A DNA stretch of 64,000 bases from Pogona vitticeps (lineage: Eukaryota; Chordata; Lepidosauria; Squamata; Agamidae): the NCBI RefSeq assembly GCF_051106095.1, contig NC_135786.1, positions 93,008,501 to 93,072,500 on the forward strand, in the 5' to 3' direction. The notes under the pieces were generated by a model that saw only the letters and a list, made by a program, of their open reading frames with translations, had not been told where the DNA came from and did no database searches. Made by a program: the position numbers and the translations under genes. Positions 36,815 through 47,799 of this stretch are shown piece by piece. Numbering within the stretch: the stretch's first letter is position 1; the number at the start of each line of letters is the position of its first letter.

Positions 36815-37085
36815 CAGTGGACCCTCTACTTACGGAATTAATCTGTATTGGAATGGTGGCTGCAGGTCAAAAAGTCTGTAGGTCGAGTCTCCATTGACCT
36901 ACAATGCATTGAAAACCAATTAATCCGTAACCGGCCATTTTTGTTCGGTTTTTGTGTCATTTTGGTTTTTTTCTGGTCTATAAGTCGATTCTCCGGCTGC
37001 AAGTCGAACCTAAATTTTGTGGCCAGAGAAGTCTGTAACTCAAAAAGTCTGTAAGTCAAGCTGTCTGTAAGTCGAGGGTCCACTG
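36815..37085. mobile_element. Tigger/mariner-type MITE (271 bp)
   Basis: Flanked by TA (36813-36814 and 37086-37087). The left end is CAGTGGACCCTCTACTTACG and the right end, read inward, is CAGTGGACCCTCGACTTACA. The word GTCTGTAAGTCGAG and variants recur about seven times inside (for example near 36880, 36978, 37000, 37030, 37045, 37065). No coding capacity. Confidence 0.87.
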
Positions 37086-37094
37086 TATTTGGTA

Positions 37095-37283
37095 CCCAGC
37101 ATGATGCAGTGGATAGAGTGACAGACTAGGATTCAAGAGACCTGTGTTCAAATCCCACTTAGCCTGAGATACACACTGTGGAGTGGCACTAATGAAACCA
37201 CTCCTTAAATATCTTGCACATGTTGAAAACCCTAGTTGAGTTGCTATACATCAGATGTGACTTGAGGACCTATAACAAAACTA
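37095..37283 (+). mobile_element. tRNA-headed SINE with RTE-like tail
   Basis: The head is GCATGATGCAGTGGATAGAG, then GACTAGGATTCAAGAGACCT with B-box GTGTTCAAATCCCAC. The tail is CCACTCCTTAAATATCTTGC, then GTTGAGTTGCTATACATCAG and GTGACTTGAGG. It inserted 7 bases after the MITE at 36815-37085. Confidence 0.82.
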
Positions 37284-37289
37284 TTTGCT

Positions 37290-39090
37290 GTATTTTTATG
37301 ACAATCAAAATCTGTGCCCTGGAATGATATCCTCATACTGTCTGATGGTAGAGCCAATAGCCCCCTCCTGCTGTTGCTCTCCACTCAGAGGCCCACTGCT
37401 TTTCCATCCGGTTGGGTACATCTATGAAGTCACACTCATTCTGAGATGCATGCATCTAAGGGTTGTTTGATCCTTGACAATACCACAGCTTAATAGTGTT
37501 GTCTCATTAGCCCACATGCAGAGAAGCTATTTCCCAGGATGATTTTATTTTGGGCACAAGAAGTCTATATGACAGAATCTGGGACAAAAGCAACAGAACC
37601 ACAGAACTGGATCAGCAGAATGTTGGGCAAGAAAGGAGAAGAAGAAAACTGGGTATATGAAGTTTGGCAGTAAATATAGGACTACTCCTAAGAGTATATA
37701 TGTCTTTGTCTGGATGCATTTACATGTGATCCATGGGTATGGAAATTGTAGTACAACTGGATATTGTACTACAGAGGTTGGCAACTGTGGTCTTCCATAT
37801 GTTTGGGGGACTCCAGCTTCCATAATTCCTCCCTATTGGCTATGCTGACTAGCCAGACAACATTGCCTTTGACTCTGATGGGTCCTGAAGCAGACTGAGG
37901 AAGTAATATTCTGTATGCTGTAGCTAGGTGAAGAGGGCATTCAGGGGACCATCTCTCATGAGGGAAATCACAGTTCCTTAAACACAATCTAAGACCTTCC
38001 ACCCCTTTCTGCTTCCCTGTGGCATTTCTCCCATCCACAGTAGAAAAGCAAAGAGGAAAAAGAGAGGAGACAAAAATAGTGTTATCAAAGATTATACAAT
38101 GTTTTAATGTTCCCACATTTCTTAAGAATGAGGTTTCAGGGAGGGGAGGGGAAATTACACAATCGTTTCTTCAGAATTCAGGAGTCACTTCACAGGGAGA
38201 AACAGAGAGCCATGCTTTGTGCAGGCACATTCCTCCCGTGCCAAACACTCTGCTTTCTCAAGATGCCTTTGTTGTCTTTGCCTACATGTGAACTGTACCC
38301 ATCGCCTGCCTGCAGAAGAGCTTTTAGACGGAAGGCTCTTCTGTTTCTATACATCCTTGCTTTTGTGCCACACTTGTACCTCTTTCTGACCCTGAGTGAT
38401 TCTTTCCTCTGAGTGCTTTTCACAAAGACAGATGGAAATGCTTTGGGATTTAAATGGGACTTGGACATTTCTTGAGTTGAAAAAATTAGAGAAAGCGGAG
38501 GATAGCGCAAACACATATATACGCACCAAAACTCACAGCACTCATGGATCACTTTCTATTGTCATCTATCTCTTTTTCAGAAATTGCTTCAAAATAAGCA
38601 ACAAGCACATCCCAGCATCTACAACCACTTGCTGAAATTCAACTTTACCACAAGATTTTCCCCCCAAAATGGAATCATTATAAAGCTGAATCCCATACAC
38701 ACAGTTCCTCTGACTCTCAGACGTCAACGAAAATGCATTCAAAAGGTCAAACTGAAGTCAGTGCAGACTAGTTAATACATTACATTCTTGGGCTGCAGAT
38801 GGAATGGGACATTAGAATTCCACCTGAATGTCCTGTTGAAATTTGCCATTCTCCATATAGACCTTCATATGCACAGAGCAATAAAAATGAACTGTGCTTT
38901 ATCCATTCTGTAGAGATTAAGGTCAAAAGAACACAGACTAATTTTTAATATTAAAAAATAGGACTCTTACTCATTCTATCATCTGTATGTTTTGGGTCCT
39001 GCATTTGTTGGACGAGCTCCTGCACTAGTTGGCAATTTCCACCGACGTCCTCTGTGGAAGTAATGTTCACCAGTTTTCATGCCACATCTT
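37290..39090. other. Mostly unique non-coding stretch
   Basis: Only a half hAT MITE is visible, at about 37773-37850 (CAGAGGTTGGCAACTGTGGT, then GGACTCCAGCTTCCATAATT). No exon. Confidence 0.4.
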
Positions 39091-39094
39091 TTTG

Positions 39095-39290
39095 GAGCTG
39101 AGAGTGATGTAGCAGATAGAGCGAAGGACTCGGACTCAGAAGACATGGATTCAAATCTCCACTCAGCCATCGTAATACGAGGGGGGGCATAAAAATAAAA
39201 CTACCTCTTTAAATATCTCACATGCCTTGAAAACTCTATGAGCAGCAGCAGCAGTTGGATGCAACTTGATGACACATGTAATGTAATGTA
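39095..39290 (+). mobile_element. tRNA-headed SINE with RTE-like tail
   Basis: The head is GAGAGTGATGTAGCAGATAG, then GACTCGGACTCAGAAGACAT and B-box GATTCAAATCTCC. The tail is CTCTTTAAATATCTCACATG, then GCAACTTGATGACACATG. Same family as the copy at 37095. Confidence 0.8.
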
Positions 39291-39489
39291 ACATGCCTTC
39301 CAAAAATATGCTTGAAATGGTTGAGAGGCCTTCAGGAACAATGGGAGAGGTAAACGGTGGAGGGAAAAATCAGCAAAAACGGTCTCTCCTGTCAGCTTTC
39401 CAATGGTGGGAGGATTCTGAGAGGACCCCAGACCAGGAGATGCCCTCCACAATGAAACAAAAAATGACATCCATGTAATTAATTAGTGG

Positions 39490-39810
39490 TTTTGTGGAAG
39501 CAGGGTGGAAGGACTTTAGTTGTCATCTCCTGGATCAACGACTGCAATGCTCTCTATGTGGTGCTTCCCTTGAGACTGACCTACAGACTACACTGGGTCT
39601 GTAGCAATCGAAACTCACAGCAACCAAACTGGTGGTTGGTGTGAGCAAATTTGATCATATCATCCCAGTGCTGGCCAGCTGCCACTGGTTACCTGTTGTG
39701 TCCTGGATCAGGTTCAAGGTTCTGACGCTCACATATAAAGCCCTTCATGGTTTGGGACCACATTACCTTTCAGAGCGTCTTTCCCCAACGTCATCTGCCT
39801 GACCCTGAAC
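39490..39810 (+). mobile_element. L2-like LINE fragment, old
   Basis: Coding remnants of the reverse-transcriptase C-terminus: a decayed counterpart of RLDYCNALY (WINDCNALY), then LPLRLTYRLHWVC, then in another frame LTLTYKALHGLGPHYL-like wording. It is homologous to the copies at 42735 and 49056 but much more diverged, with several frame changes. Confidence 0.6.
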
Positions 39811-39829
39811 TTAGGACAATGGCTTTAAT

Positions 39830-42010
39830 CAATTGATGAGCACACAAGCATTGTGATCACATGTGTACCCAAACTAGATATGATGTTAGGGAGATCTGTG
39901 TTCAAGTCTCTTGTGCTTTTTTCAAAAAAAAAAAGTAGATGTTAAAAGCAGCCATTTGAGTAGCAAGGTCAGAGCTTGTAAATTTCCTTTTAAAAAGTCA
40001 TTTCTTATTCACCTCATTGCAAAGCCTTAAAAAGTGGCTTGTTACCATTTATGTTAAACAAATTAGTCCACTATGTTGGCTGTTCAATTGCTCTACAAGT
40101 TTATGTTACATTTTTTTGAGGGGGGGAATCTTTAAAAGTCAGAAAATGATCTAAGATTCCCCCAGATCCATTTTGCCTACCAAAGTAACAACAAGAAGTA
40201 ATGAGTAAATATGACTCATTATGTACAAGGCAAAAAAGAATGTAATGTTGTTGCCAGTTGTCATACTGTTTTGTACAAAGAAGGGCGTCATGCTGTCATT
40301 ACCCCCCGAAGTCATGTCTTACGGCTAACATCATTACTTGTCACATGTTACTTTTAGGCTCTAGGCAAGGATGCAGTAGGGTGAGGATTTTTGTGAGCCA
40401 TGGAGGTTGGGAAGAGAGGATTAATCCTTTGTACCCTGATGACATGCCTAGACTGGTCCTCACCTGCAGTGCCTAAGCCAGCATGGGCATAGCACACATC
40501 ACAGTGAATTAACGAGAACAAAGAACACACGGGGATGGAAAGCCATGTGTAGGAGGAATACAAAGATTGTGGGAAGTGGTGCCAACATGAAATGTGTTGA
40601 AGCAGACCAAAAAGAAGGGGGAAAACCTGGATAAACATGCCTAATAATTTATCAAGCTTTTAAATGGTACTTGGAGGGCTTTGTTACAATTCCCCCTCCC
40701 TCTCGTCTACATGTTTGTTGTTTCAACGATTGTTCTTCAGCTATAACAAGGAAACAACTGGGTCTGTCTGTTTCATTTCTGGAAGGAGCCGGCATTTGTG
40801 CCTACAATGATCAGGCCTTAATGGCTGCCCTGACTGTTAAGCCGAACGAGGCACTTCTTCCAGGTGGCAGATGCTAGGGTGGAGGAGCCCCCTCCCAGTC
40901 TGCCCTAAGTGTGACAATAATTCCCCTTTGTTGGAGGACGTGGCTATGTGCCACATGATCCAAAGTCTCCCTAAACTAGCCAGCTCCTCTCTAGATGTAG
41001 TATCCTGTAACCAATATTCTGTGTACAGAACACGTGTCCCACACCAAGTTGTCCTTTCTTTGGGCACCAAAAAAAAAAAAAAAATCATTGACCACCCCCG
41101 TTTATTGTATCCTTGCAATGGCTGGTGCTTATACTATACCTAATCTCTTCTTCCATCCCATAGCTGCCACTGCTAGGGAAGCCAGCCAGAGCTTAACCAC
41201 ATTGATACAGGAAGAACCTCACTGGAAGTGTAGCCACATTGATTTATTCTAGACTGCTTCCATGTGACCAGCAGAAATATAACAACTGTATGAGCCTGGC
41301 AACTTCTCAGCATCCGAGAGCGATTGTTGCTTCCCCTGTCATTCTTGAAAGCTGCACACATGCTTAAGCCCTCCTCCCAGGTTTTACCCCCAGACTGAAA
41401 ATCTCTCCATGTGGGCTACAGTTTTTCATCCTCCAGCTTTTTGATCCTTCCTGCTTTATGTCTCAACATAATTTTTTTTTTCAGAGAAAGGAAATGACTG
41501 GCCAGTTAGGAGCATTTTAAAAGCCCTTCTCTCTAAAACCTGGGGCAAGAGGGATATGTTTACTTGACATACCATGTCTGCTCCAGAATATTGAGGGATG
41601 CAATTTGGGGGCAAAATGTGTTCCCCCCCCCTTGGGCTTTGTGGTCTGTGGGATATAGGGCCACCCTGGGGGTACTGCAGGGTGCCGGTGGCTCACAGGC
41701 CATACATTGCCCACCTCTGTTCTAAGAAAAGGGCCCCCTGCCATGTGCTCTTGATTTGTAAGCATGACACCGACCAGCTATGGAAACTTTCCATGCATGG
41801 CACATTAGGCAATTATCTCCCTTCACAATTATGTCACAGTCAGTACAGTTTCAAATGTACCAATATGTATGATATTTATACAGTCCAGATACTTTCAATG
41901 ATAAGTTAATGTATAAATGTATGTATTTTACACATAATTTTATAGGGCTTTGAGGAAGTCAAAAGTTTCAGCTGATGCAGAATTCCTTAATATGTATGTG
42001 CTATCAAGGG
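39830..42010. other. Unique non-coding stretch
   Basis: No exon. A hAT-like right end (CATTGCCCACCTCTG) lies at about 41706-41720 without a matching left end. A-runs at 39925 and 41070. Confidence 0.4.
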
Positions 42011-42016
42011 TTTGCA

Positions 42017-42172
42017 AGATATAAAATCACCCAGAAATGATGGGAATGCTCTAAGACTGTATGGCTTGCCCGAGGCCATACAGGCTGGCTTTTCTCGTAA
42101 GAGTCACAGTCCGGATTCAAACTCTCAACCCGCTGCCAGGTACTCCAACTTGCTGAGCTATCCAGTCAGCCA
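42017..42172 (-). mobile_element. tRNA-headed SINE, 5' part
   Basis: On the minus strand: CTGGATAGCTCAGCAAGTTG, then GAGTACCTGGCAGCGGGTTG and GAGTTTGAATCCGGAC, followed by GCCTCGGGCAAGCCATACAG. Same head and body as the SINE at 28966-29192. The tail is lost. Confidence 0.72.
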
Positions 42173-42394
42173 TTCTTACTTACTTACTGCACATGTAAAC
42201 GCTCCATATCACTCACAATTGTCTGCTTCCCAGATTTTATGCAAGGGGGAATTCACGAACTTCTTGTGCAAGCAGAAAGTCCCACAGTTCTGAACACAGT
42301 GATGCATACCAACATACCACCTTCCATACCAGGTGGAACTGGTGCTCAGCTGTCAGTCTGCTGAGCTGTTCTGTTGCCCGGTTGCAGGCAGGAC

Positions 42395-42500
42395 TCCGGT
42401 CGAGTTTATTTAGCAAACCTATATAGCACTTAGCATTTTTAAAACCAAAGTGGTGTACAATAAAAACGCCATCACAAACACATAAAAAAGTAAAATGGAA
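42395..42500 (-). mobile_element. Probable LINE 3' tail fragment
   Basis: TTTATTTAGCAAACCTATAT, then AAAGTGGTGTACAATAAAAA resembles the reverse complement of L2/CR1-type tails. Short and uncertain. Confidence 0.4.
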
Positions 42501-42714
42501 TACAAATAATAAAAACATATAACTTTCAGCTTTTTGTCTATATAAGCAATTTGTTTCTCCAGGGGTATACCATACCTACAAAAATCAAGATCTGAAAACA
42601 ATGTTTTTAGAATGTGCTCAGATTGAGAACATACCTTGATAAGGCTCGGCTATGAAAACAAATAATAGTGATTCTGTAGCAGCTCAACCCTGAGTGTTCA
42701 TGAATATTTTTAAA

Positions 42715-42738
42715 GCCTCAAAGGGCTGCCTTTGAGGC
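42715..42738. repeat. Perfect 10-bp-arm hairpin at a LINE junction
   Basis: GCCTCAAAGG, loop GCTG, CCTTTGAGGC. The right arm overlaps the first bases of the L2-like copy. Confidence 0.85.
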
Positions 42739-43333
42739 TCCTGCGGAAACTTCAGGTGGTGCAGAATGCGGCGGCCAGACTTCTTAGTGGGGTGAAAAAA
42801 TTCCAACACATTACACCCACTCTGGCCACATTGCATTGGCTGCCCATCCGATTCTGCATCGACTTCAAAGTGTTGATGCTCGCCTACAAAGCCCTAAACG
42901 GTTTAGGGCCTCGATACTTGGCGGAACGCCTTCTACCACCAAGATCTACCCGTGTCACTCACGTGAGCCAGGAGGTGAGGCTGAGGAGCCTAACGCCGAG
43001 GGAGGCCTGGAAGGAAAAGACAAGAAATCGGGCCTTCTCAGCGGTGGCTCCTCGCCTCTGGAACAACCTTCCCCCTGATATTCGCGCGGCCCCCTCGCTG
43101 GGTATTTTCAAAAAGCAACTAAAAACATTGATGTTTCGGCAGGCCTTCCCCCCTAGTTAATCCCTGATTCCCCTTCTCGTTTCTTTCCTAGTGTTTAAAC
43201 CAATTGTTGAAAGTTTTCCTTTATGTAATTCTGTTGTATTCATTGTTGTACCCCTTGCTGTAAGCCGCCTAGAGTGGTCTATCGACTAGATAGGCGGGAT
43301 ATAAATAAAATAAATAGATAAATAGATAAATTG
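42735..43333 (+). mobile_element. L2-like LINE, 3' end, open frame of about 142 codons
   Basis: The end of ORF2 of an L2-clade element: LQVVQNAAARLLSGVKK, LHWLPIRFCIDFKVLML, YKALNGLGPRYLAERLLP, AFSAVAPRLWNNLPPDI and SLGIFKKQLKTLMF, ending at its own stop near 43160. The 3' untranslated region has AAGCCGCCTAGAGTGGTCTA and GGCGGGATATAAATAAAATA and finishes in a short AAATAGAT array. It is 5'-truncated at 42735. The undamaged frame and many CpG sites suggest a fairly young insertion. A Vingi-type relative of L2 is the alternative. Confidence 0.87.
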
Positions 43334-43339
43334 ATTGGG

Positions 43340-45610
43340 AACAGGTTATTTGAAGGAAACCTTTGCTTGTATGGACCTACTCATGAGATTGGGTGTGTTC
43401 TCTGACTCATTGATAACATTTAGTAGGTTGATTGGTAGCCATAAGAAACAGAGTCTTATCTGCAGTGGCTTCATGCTTATGGAATGCCATTCAATGTGAG
43501 GCATACTTGGGTCCTCTAGTTTTTAAATGGAGTATATGTTTCATTCAGCTTTGTTTCATATTTCTCTTTGTGAAAGATGTCAAGAAGAGCTTTTAAAAAT
43601 AAACATCTTTAAAGGCAGTGGAAATAGATTCTGCATAAATAAATTACTACTACTTGCTCTTTGGGGCTCCTAGCTTCCATGGAGTTATGAGGAAGCAGGA
43701 ATTTTAAATGCAATGAAATCAATAGCTAATTTTAGTGTATTTTTTCCCTTGCACACAGGTCTCTTCTGTGTGATTTCAGAATGCTTCAGTTTGACTGACT
43801 GGAAGTGGAAGGGGATTAGTACTCATATTCAAATGAAAAGCTCAGTGGAGTTATTTTTAAAGTTACTGCACGTTTTAGTAAGCTCTCTTAAGACTCACAA
43901 GCTTTATTTCAATTGGCTGTAGATTGGGATTGTTTGGCTGCATTGCATTAACGTCTCAATAGCCATACAATGACAGCTTGATCACTGTTCTACATTTACA
44001 CACAGCTGGCATGTGAAGGCTATTAGCAGCAAATGTCCAGACCATACTGAAGCATCAGAGATCCACTACAATATACCCCATATTAAAGGAGGCAGGCACC
44101 TCCTCGTTCTCTGTACCAAGACACTTAACTTGGTCTACCACTAACATGATGCGCTTATTCCAAAACATGGAACTAATGGCAACACACCAGCCATGGTTTC
44201 TGGACCACTGCCCAGAAGAAGAACAGAAACAGAAACCTCTATCCATTCACATTCTCAATTCTTTTGAGGTTCTATAGACACAGAGGTTTGAAAGAGAAGC
44301 ATCCAAGCCTCTTTGCATGAATCAAGGATGGGACAGATCTATCCCAGAAGGATATGGATGACTTTTGTGACAGAGAACAAAACAAAGGAGAAAAGTAGTT
44401 CAGTGTCTCAGAAATATTTTCTTTCTGCTGAAAATTGCCTGTACAGATGTGAAGTCATGAATTTTGCAATGAGGCATAAAGGGGAGAACCTGTGACCACC
44501 AATCTAAACACAGATCTAGAAAAGGCAACATTCGGGATATCTGTTTGCCTAATGCCTCTGCTCTCCACTTCAGATCTCCTGCTATATGTATTGGTGCTGT
44601 TATTCAACAGTCCAGAGGTTTATAATAACTTGATAACAGCCTGCCTAAGTATAGATGTTGTATTCATTTTTATGGGAATAAAAACAGATGGATGTCAGGG
44701 GAAATCCTACTATTTCCTTGTTCAAATCTTTCCCACAGGTGATGGCAGGGCATGGGTGCTTGCCCAAGCTTTTAAAGCATCCCCATGGAAAATAAGAGCA
44801 ATCTGTTTGTGATTGCTTTGTGACACTCAGTACTTGGCAGTTTATTGGAAACAAAAACAGGTTTTAATATTATGTCATTGCTACTGTTGAACTGGTCATC
44901 TTTTGGAAACAGCACCAACAATGCAAACCCCTGGCATTTTTAATATGAATGCTTCATTTTAATAAATGGCAGAAGATGCAGGTTGCCCTTAGTCAGCAGG
45001 AAGTGGATATACCCCAGAGAACAGACTGATTGTGTTATATTCATTCGGAACGTTGAACAGCCCACAGTCCAAGTGAGGGTGGGTGGGGGGGAGAGAAATG
45101 AAATAACACAACTGCTTTTATTCAAATGATCATTCTCACTGCTGCTGCATCCTGCTGATTCACACATTTGCCCATTATTCTCTGACCTTGCACCAAACGC
45201 TCCCACCTGCAGGATTAATTAGGATGAGTGTTTCCAGCCCATGCCTCTGTCTTCCCAGCAAACAGTAATGAAATGTTGCTTTTGCAAAATAAGCCATTAA
45301 TTAAACTTTATTTATGTTGTGTTATTAATAGAGCTTAACCGGGCCCATGTTTGTCAGGATCCTACTTTTTTTGGCATTCTGATGCCAAGTTGGTGTAAAC
45401 ACTGGTGCCATTAGTAACAGTATGACTACTGGAGCTATCGCTGCTGGCTGGTATTTTATCCAATTTGGGGGTATTTGTTTAGAAATTAAGAATTTGTTCA
45501 AAATGGAAGAACACTGGGTGTAAAATGGAGAGCATTCATTAGTGACATTGGTTGTGCTTAGATAGGAACTTTAAGTCACTGTAGATATTGGAATGACTTG
45601 AGTTTGAAAG
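43340..45610. other. Unique non-coding stretch with candidate conserved blocks
   Basis: No exon recognised. Two quiet, repeat-free blocks (about 43690-43990 and 45210-45560) are rich in ATTAAT/TAATTA and E-box-like words and could be conserved regulatory sequence. This is inference only. Confidence 0.35.
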
Positions 45611-45614
45611 AAGA

Positions 45615-45870
45615 TGACCATATTTACACTGCCTGGTTATGGCTGTTTGATACCACTTTAAACGGGAGCAGCTCCATCCTATGGAATCTTGGGATTTTTA
45701 GTTTGTTGAGGTAGGTAGAATCATCTGCTCTGTGAACCTCCCTGAACTACAGCTCTCAGATACAGCTCTCAGAGCTCTCTAGCAGTGAATTTTAAGTATC
45801 TCACCAAACTACAAACCACAGGGTTTCATTGGATGAAAGCCATGTCAGTTAGGGTGGAAACAAACTACTG
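45615..45870. mobile_element. Palindromic MITE (hAT-like)
   Basis: The left part (GATACCACTTTAAACGGGAG, then TATGGAATCTTGGGATTTTT and AGTTTGTTGAGGT) is the approximate inverse of the right part (CTCACCAAACTACAAACCAC, then CATTGGATGAAAGCCATGTC). This is the amniote MITE type with TATGGAATCCTGGGAGTTGTA wording. Confidence 0.7.
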
Positions 45871-45875
45871 TTAAC

Positions 45876-46141
45876 CAGGGATGGGGACAAGAGTCATGGG
45901 ACTCGCTGTCAAGTTGGATTTAAGTCACACCTGTGGCTTGACCCGGACTCAACTCTGCCCCCCCTCCCCCAGTGACTTGGAGTCAACTCGGGACTTGGAA
46001 CCCACAAGTCGAGTTCTGGGGTAAAAAGCTGGTTTTTTTTTTTTTGTTTTTTTTTTTACAGTGACTCAAACTAGGGACTTGGGTCTTGGTGCCAAAGACT
46101 CCGACTCCGAACGTTGACCCAAAGACTTGCCAACATCCCTG
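45876..46141. mobile_element. hAT MITE (266 bp)
   Basis: The left end CAGGGATGGGGACAAGAGTC and the right end, read inward, CAGGGATGTTGGCAAGTCTT form the inverted repeat. Flanks CTGTTAAC (45868-45875) and CTGTTTGC (46142-46149) agree at 6 of 8. The interior repeats GACTTGG and AAGTCxxGAGTC words. It has a T-rich run at 46032-46058. It sits just beyond the MITE at 45615-45870. Confidence 0.82.
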
Positions 46142-46162
46142 CTGTTTGCTGTGTGTAGTATA

Positions 46163-47085
46163 GGTTATTGTTGTTTAGTCGTTAAGTCGTGTCCGACTCT
46201 TTGTGACCCCGTGGACCAGAGCAGTGGTGGGCAAACCTTTTTGGGCTCGCATGCCTAAAATGAGGAGGGGACAGCGAGTGGTGTACCGCCGCCACAATAG
46301 TGCGCGTGACAGACCCGGACCTGTACCTGGAAGACCAGAACCGGAAGTGCCGGTTTAAGGGGAAACCATGCCGACGGACCCGGAGGACTTGGAAGTGGAG
46401 GCGGAAGGGGGAATCCCGTCTGCAGCCGCCTCATGAGGTTTGGATGTGGCGGGGTGGGGGAGTACCAACTTATGGCTTGCGTGCCAGAAGAAAAGGTTCT
46501 GCATGCCAGCTGTGGCACGCATGCCATATGTTCGCCATCACTGGACCAGAGCATGCCAGGCCCTCCTGTCTTCCACTGCCTCCTGGAGTTTGGTCAAATT
46601 TATGTTGGTATCTTCAATGACACTGTCCATCCATCTCGTCCTCTGTCGTCCCCTTCTCCTCTTGCCTTCACTCTTTCCCAACATCAGGGTCTTTTCCAGG
46701 GAGTCTTCTCTTCTCATGAGATGGCCAAAGGCGTGTCTGCAGCTGAGCGTCCGTTCCGCATTGGCCCAACCACTTCATTACCTCTGGAGCTACCTGTACT
46801 TGTCCTCCAGTCTTCCTCAGTACCATGTTGGACACCTTCCACCCTGAGGGGCTCATCTTCCAGTGTCATATCTTTTAGCCTTTTGTTTCTGTCCAATGGA
46901 GTTTTCTTGGCAAAGATCCTGCAGTGGCTTGCTAGTTCCTGCTCCAGGTGGATCGCATTTAGTCAGAACTCTCCACTATGACCTGTCCATCTTGGGTGTC
47001 CCTGCACGGCATAGCCCATAGCTTCTCTGAGTTACTCAAACCCCTTTGTCATGACAAGGCAGTGATCCATGAAGGGTAGTGTAGG
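46163..47085 (-). mobile_element. Internally deleted BovB with both end regions
   Basis: From the left, the BovB 3' end (GTCGTGTCCGACTCTTTGTG on the plus strand) and ORF2 C-terminus run to about 46733 (CATGAGATGGCCAAAG). Directly after come sequences I recall as lying upstream of the BovB endonuclease, ending with CATGACAAGGCAGTGATCCA at about 47085. About 2 kb or more of endonuclease and reverse-transcriptase sequence, including motifs A-C present at 25.9-28.4 kb, is missing between the two parts. A hAT MITE is nested at 46222-46543. Assignment of the right part to the BovB 5' region rests on memory of squamate BovB and is less certain than the left part. Confidence 0.72.
46222..46543. mobile_element. 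hAT MITE nested in BovB (322 bp)
   Basis: The left end CAGTGGTGGGCAAACCTTTT and the right end, read inward, CAGTGATGGCGAACATATGG begin the inverted repeats. A perfect 8-bp duplication, GACCAGAG, lies at 46214-46221 and 46544-46551. Removing the element and one copy restores the BovB word found intact at about 25925. The interior is G+C-rich with several CpG, so it is younger than its host. Confidence 0.93.
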
Positions 47086-47089
47086 TACA

Positions 47090-47525
47090 CGTGCTGTATT
47101 CATCATTGTCACTCCAGATATGCTTCCAGAGCTGCTTCCACAATGCATTAAAACACAGTTATGAAACGTACTGCAACCTATATTGTTAATGAACCCAAGA
47201 TGTGGATCTCAAGTCCCAGACCAGGACAAAGCAGGTCAAAACAGAAAATTTCCATCCCATGCCTGTTCTCAAAAGTGCTAAAGTAATGTCTTGAATGTCA
47301 TATTTAGTCCATTTTGGTAGCTGGGTTAATTTCACATCTTAAAGTCTATACTGTTAGGGCCACATGTCACATGAGGCTAAATACATCACATCTAATTCTT
47401 TATATCTTATAAACTCAACATCTCCTAATCAGGCACAGGCCAAGAACGACTAGTTGTTGGACTACATTTTCCATATGCACTAGACAGGATAAGTCAATAG
47501 TGAAAATGTCTGACTTGGCTATGGT
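47090..47525. other. Unique non-coding stretch
   Basis: A half hAT-MITE word (TTGGACTACATTTTCCATAT) lies near 47457. Nothing else recognised. Confidence 0.4.
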
Positions 47526-47534
47526 GGTGCATGA

Positions 47535-47790
47535 CTAAGTTATATCTCACTTGGATTACTGTAACATGCTTTACATGGGGCTGCCTTTGAAGACAGCACC
47601 TTTAAAGGCAAAGTGTTTTCAAACAGCTATGTTCTCAATATTGTTATAGATTTAATTGCATTTTAATATTGATATTCTAATTTATTGGAATTTTAAATAT
47701 ATTTACACTTTTAAAAACTACTTTGTGCCTCCTTGAGTCCTTTTATTGGTCCAAAGGCAGGATATAAATAAAGCGAAGGAATGAACAAAT
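47535..47790 (+). mobile_element. L2-like LINE fragment with 3' tail, internally deleted
   Basis: TCACTTGGATTACTGTAACA and CTTTACATGGGGCTGCCTTT correspond to the LDYCN-LYMGLP codons of L2. The sequence then jumps to a 3' tail with GTGCCTCCTTGAGTCC and GGCAGGATATAAATAAAG. The intervening ORF end is missing. Confidence 0.65.
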
Positions 47791-47799
47791 GGAGAGGAA

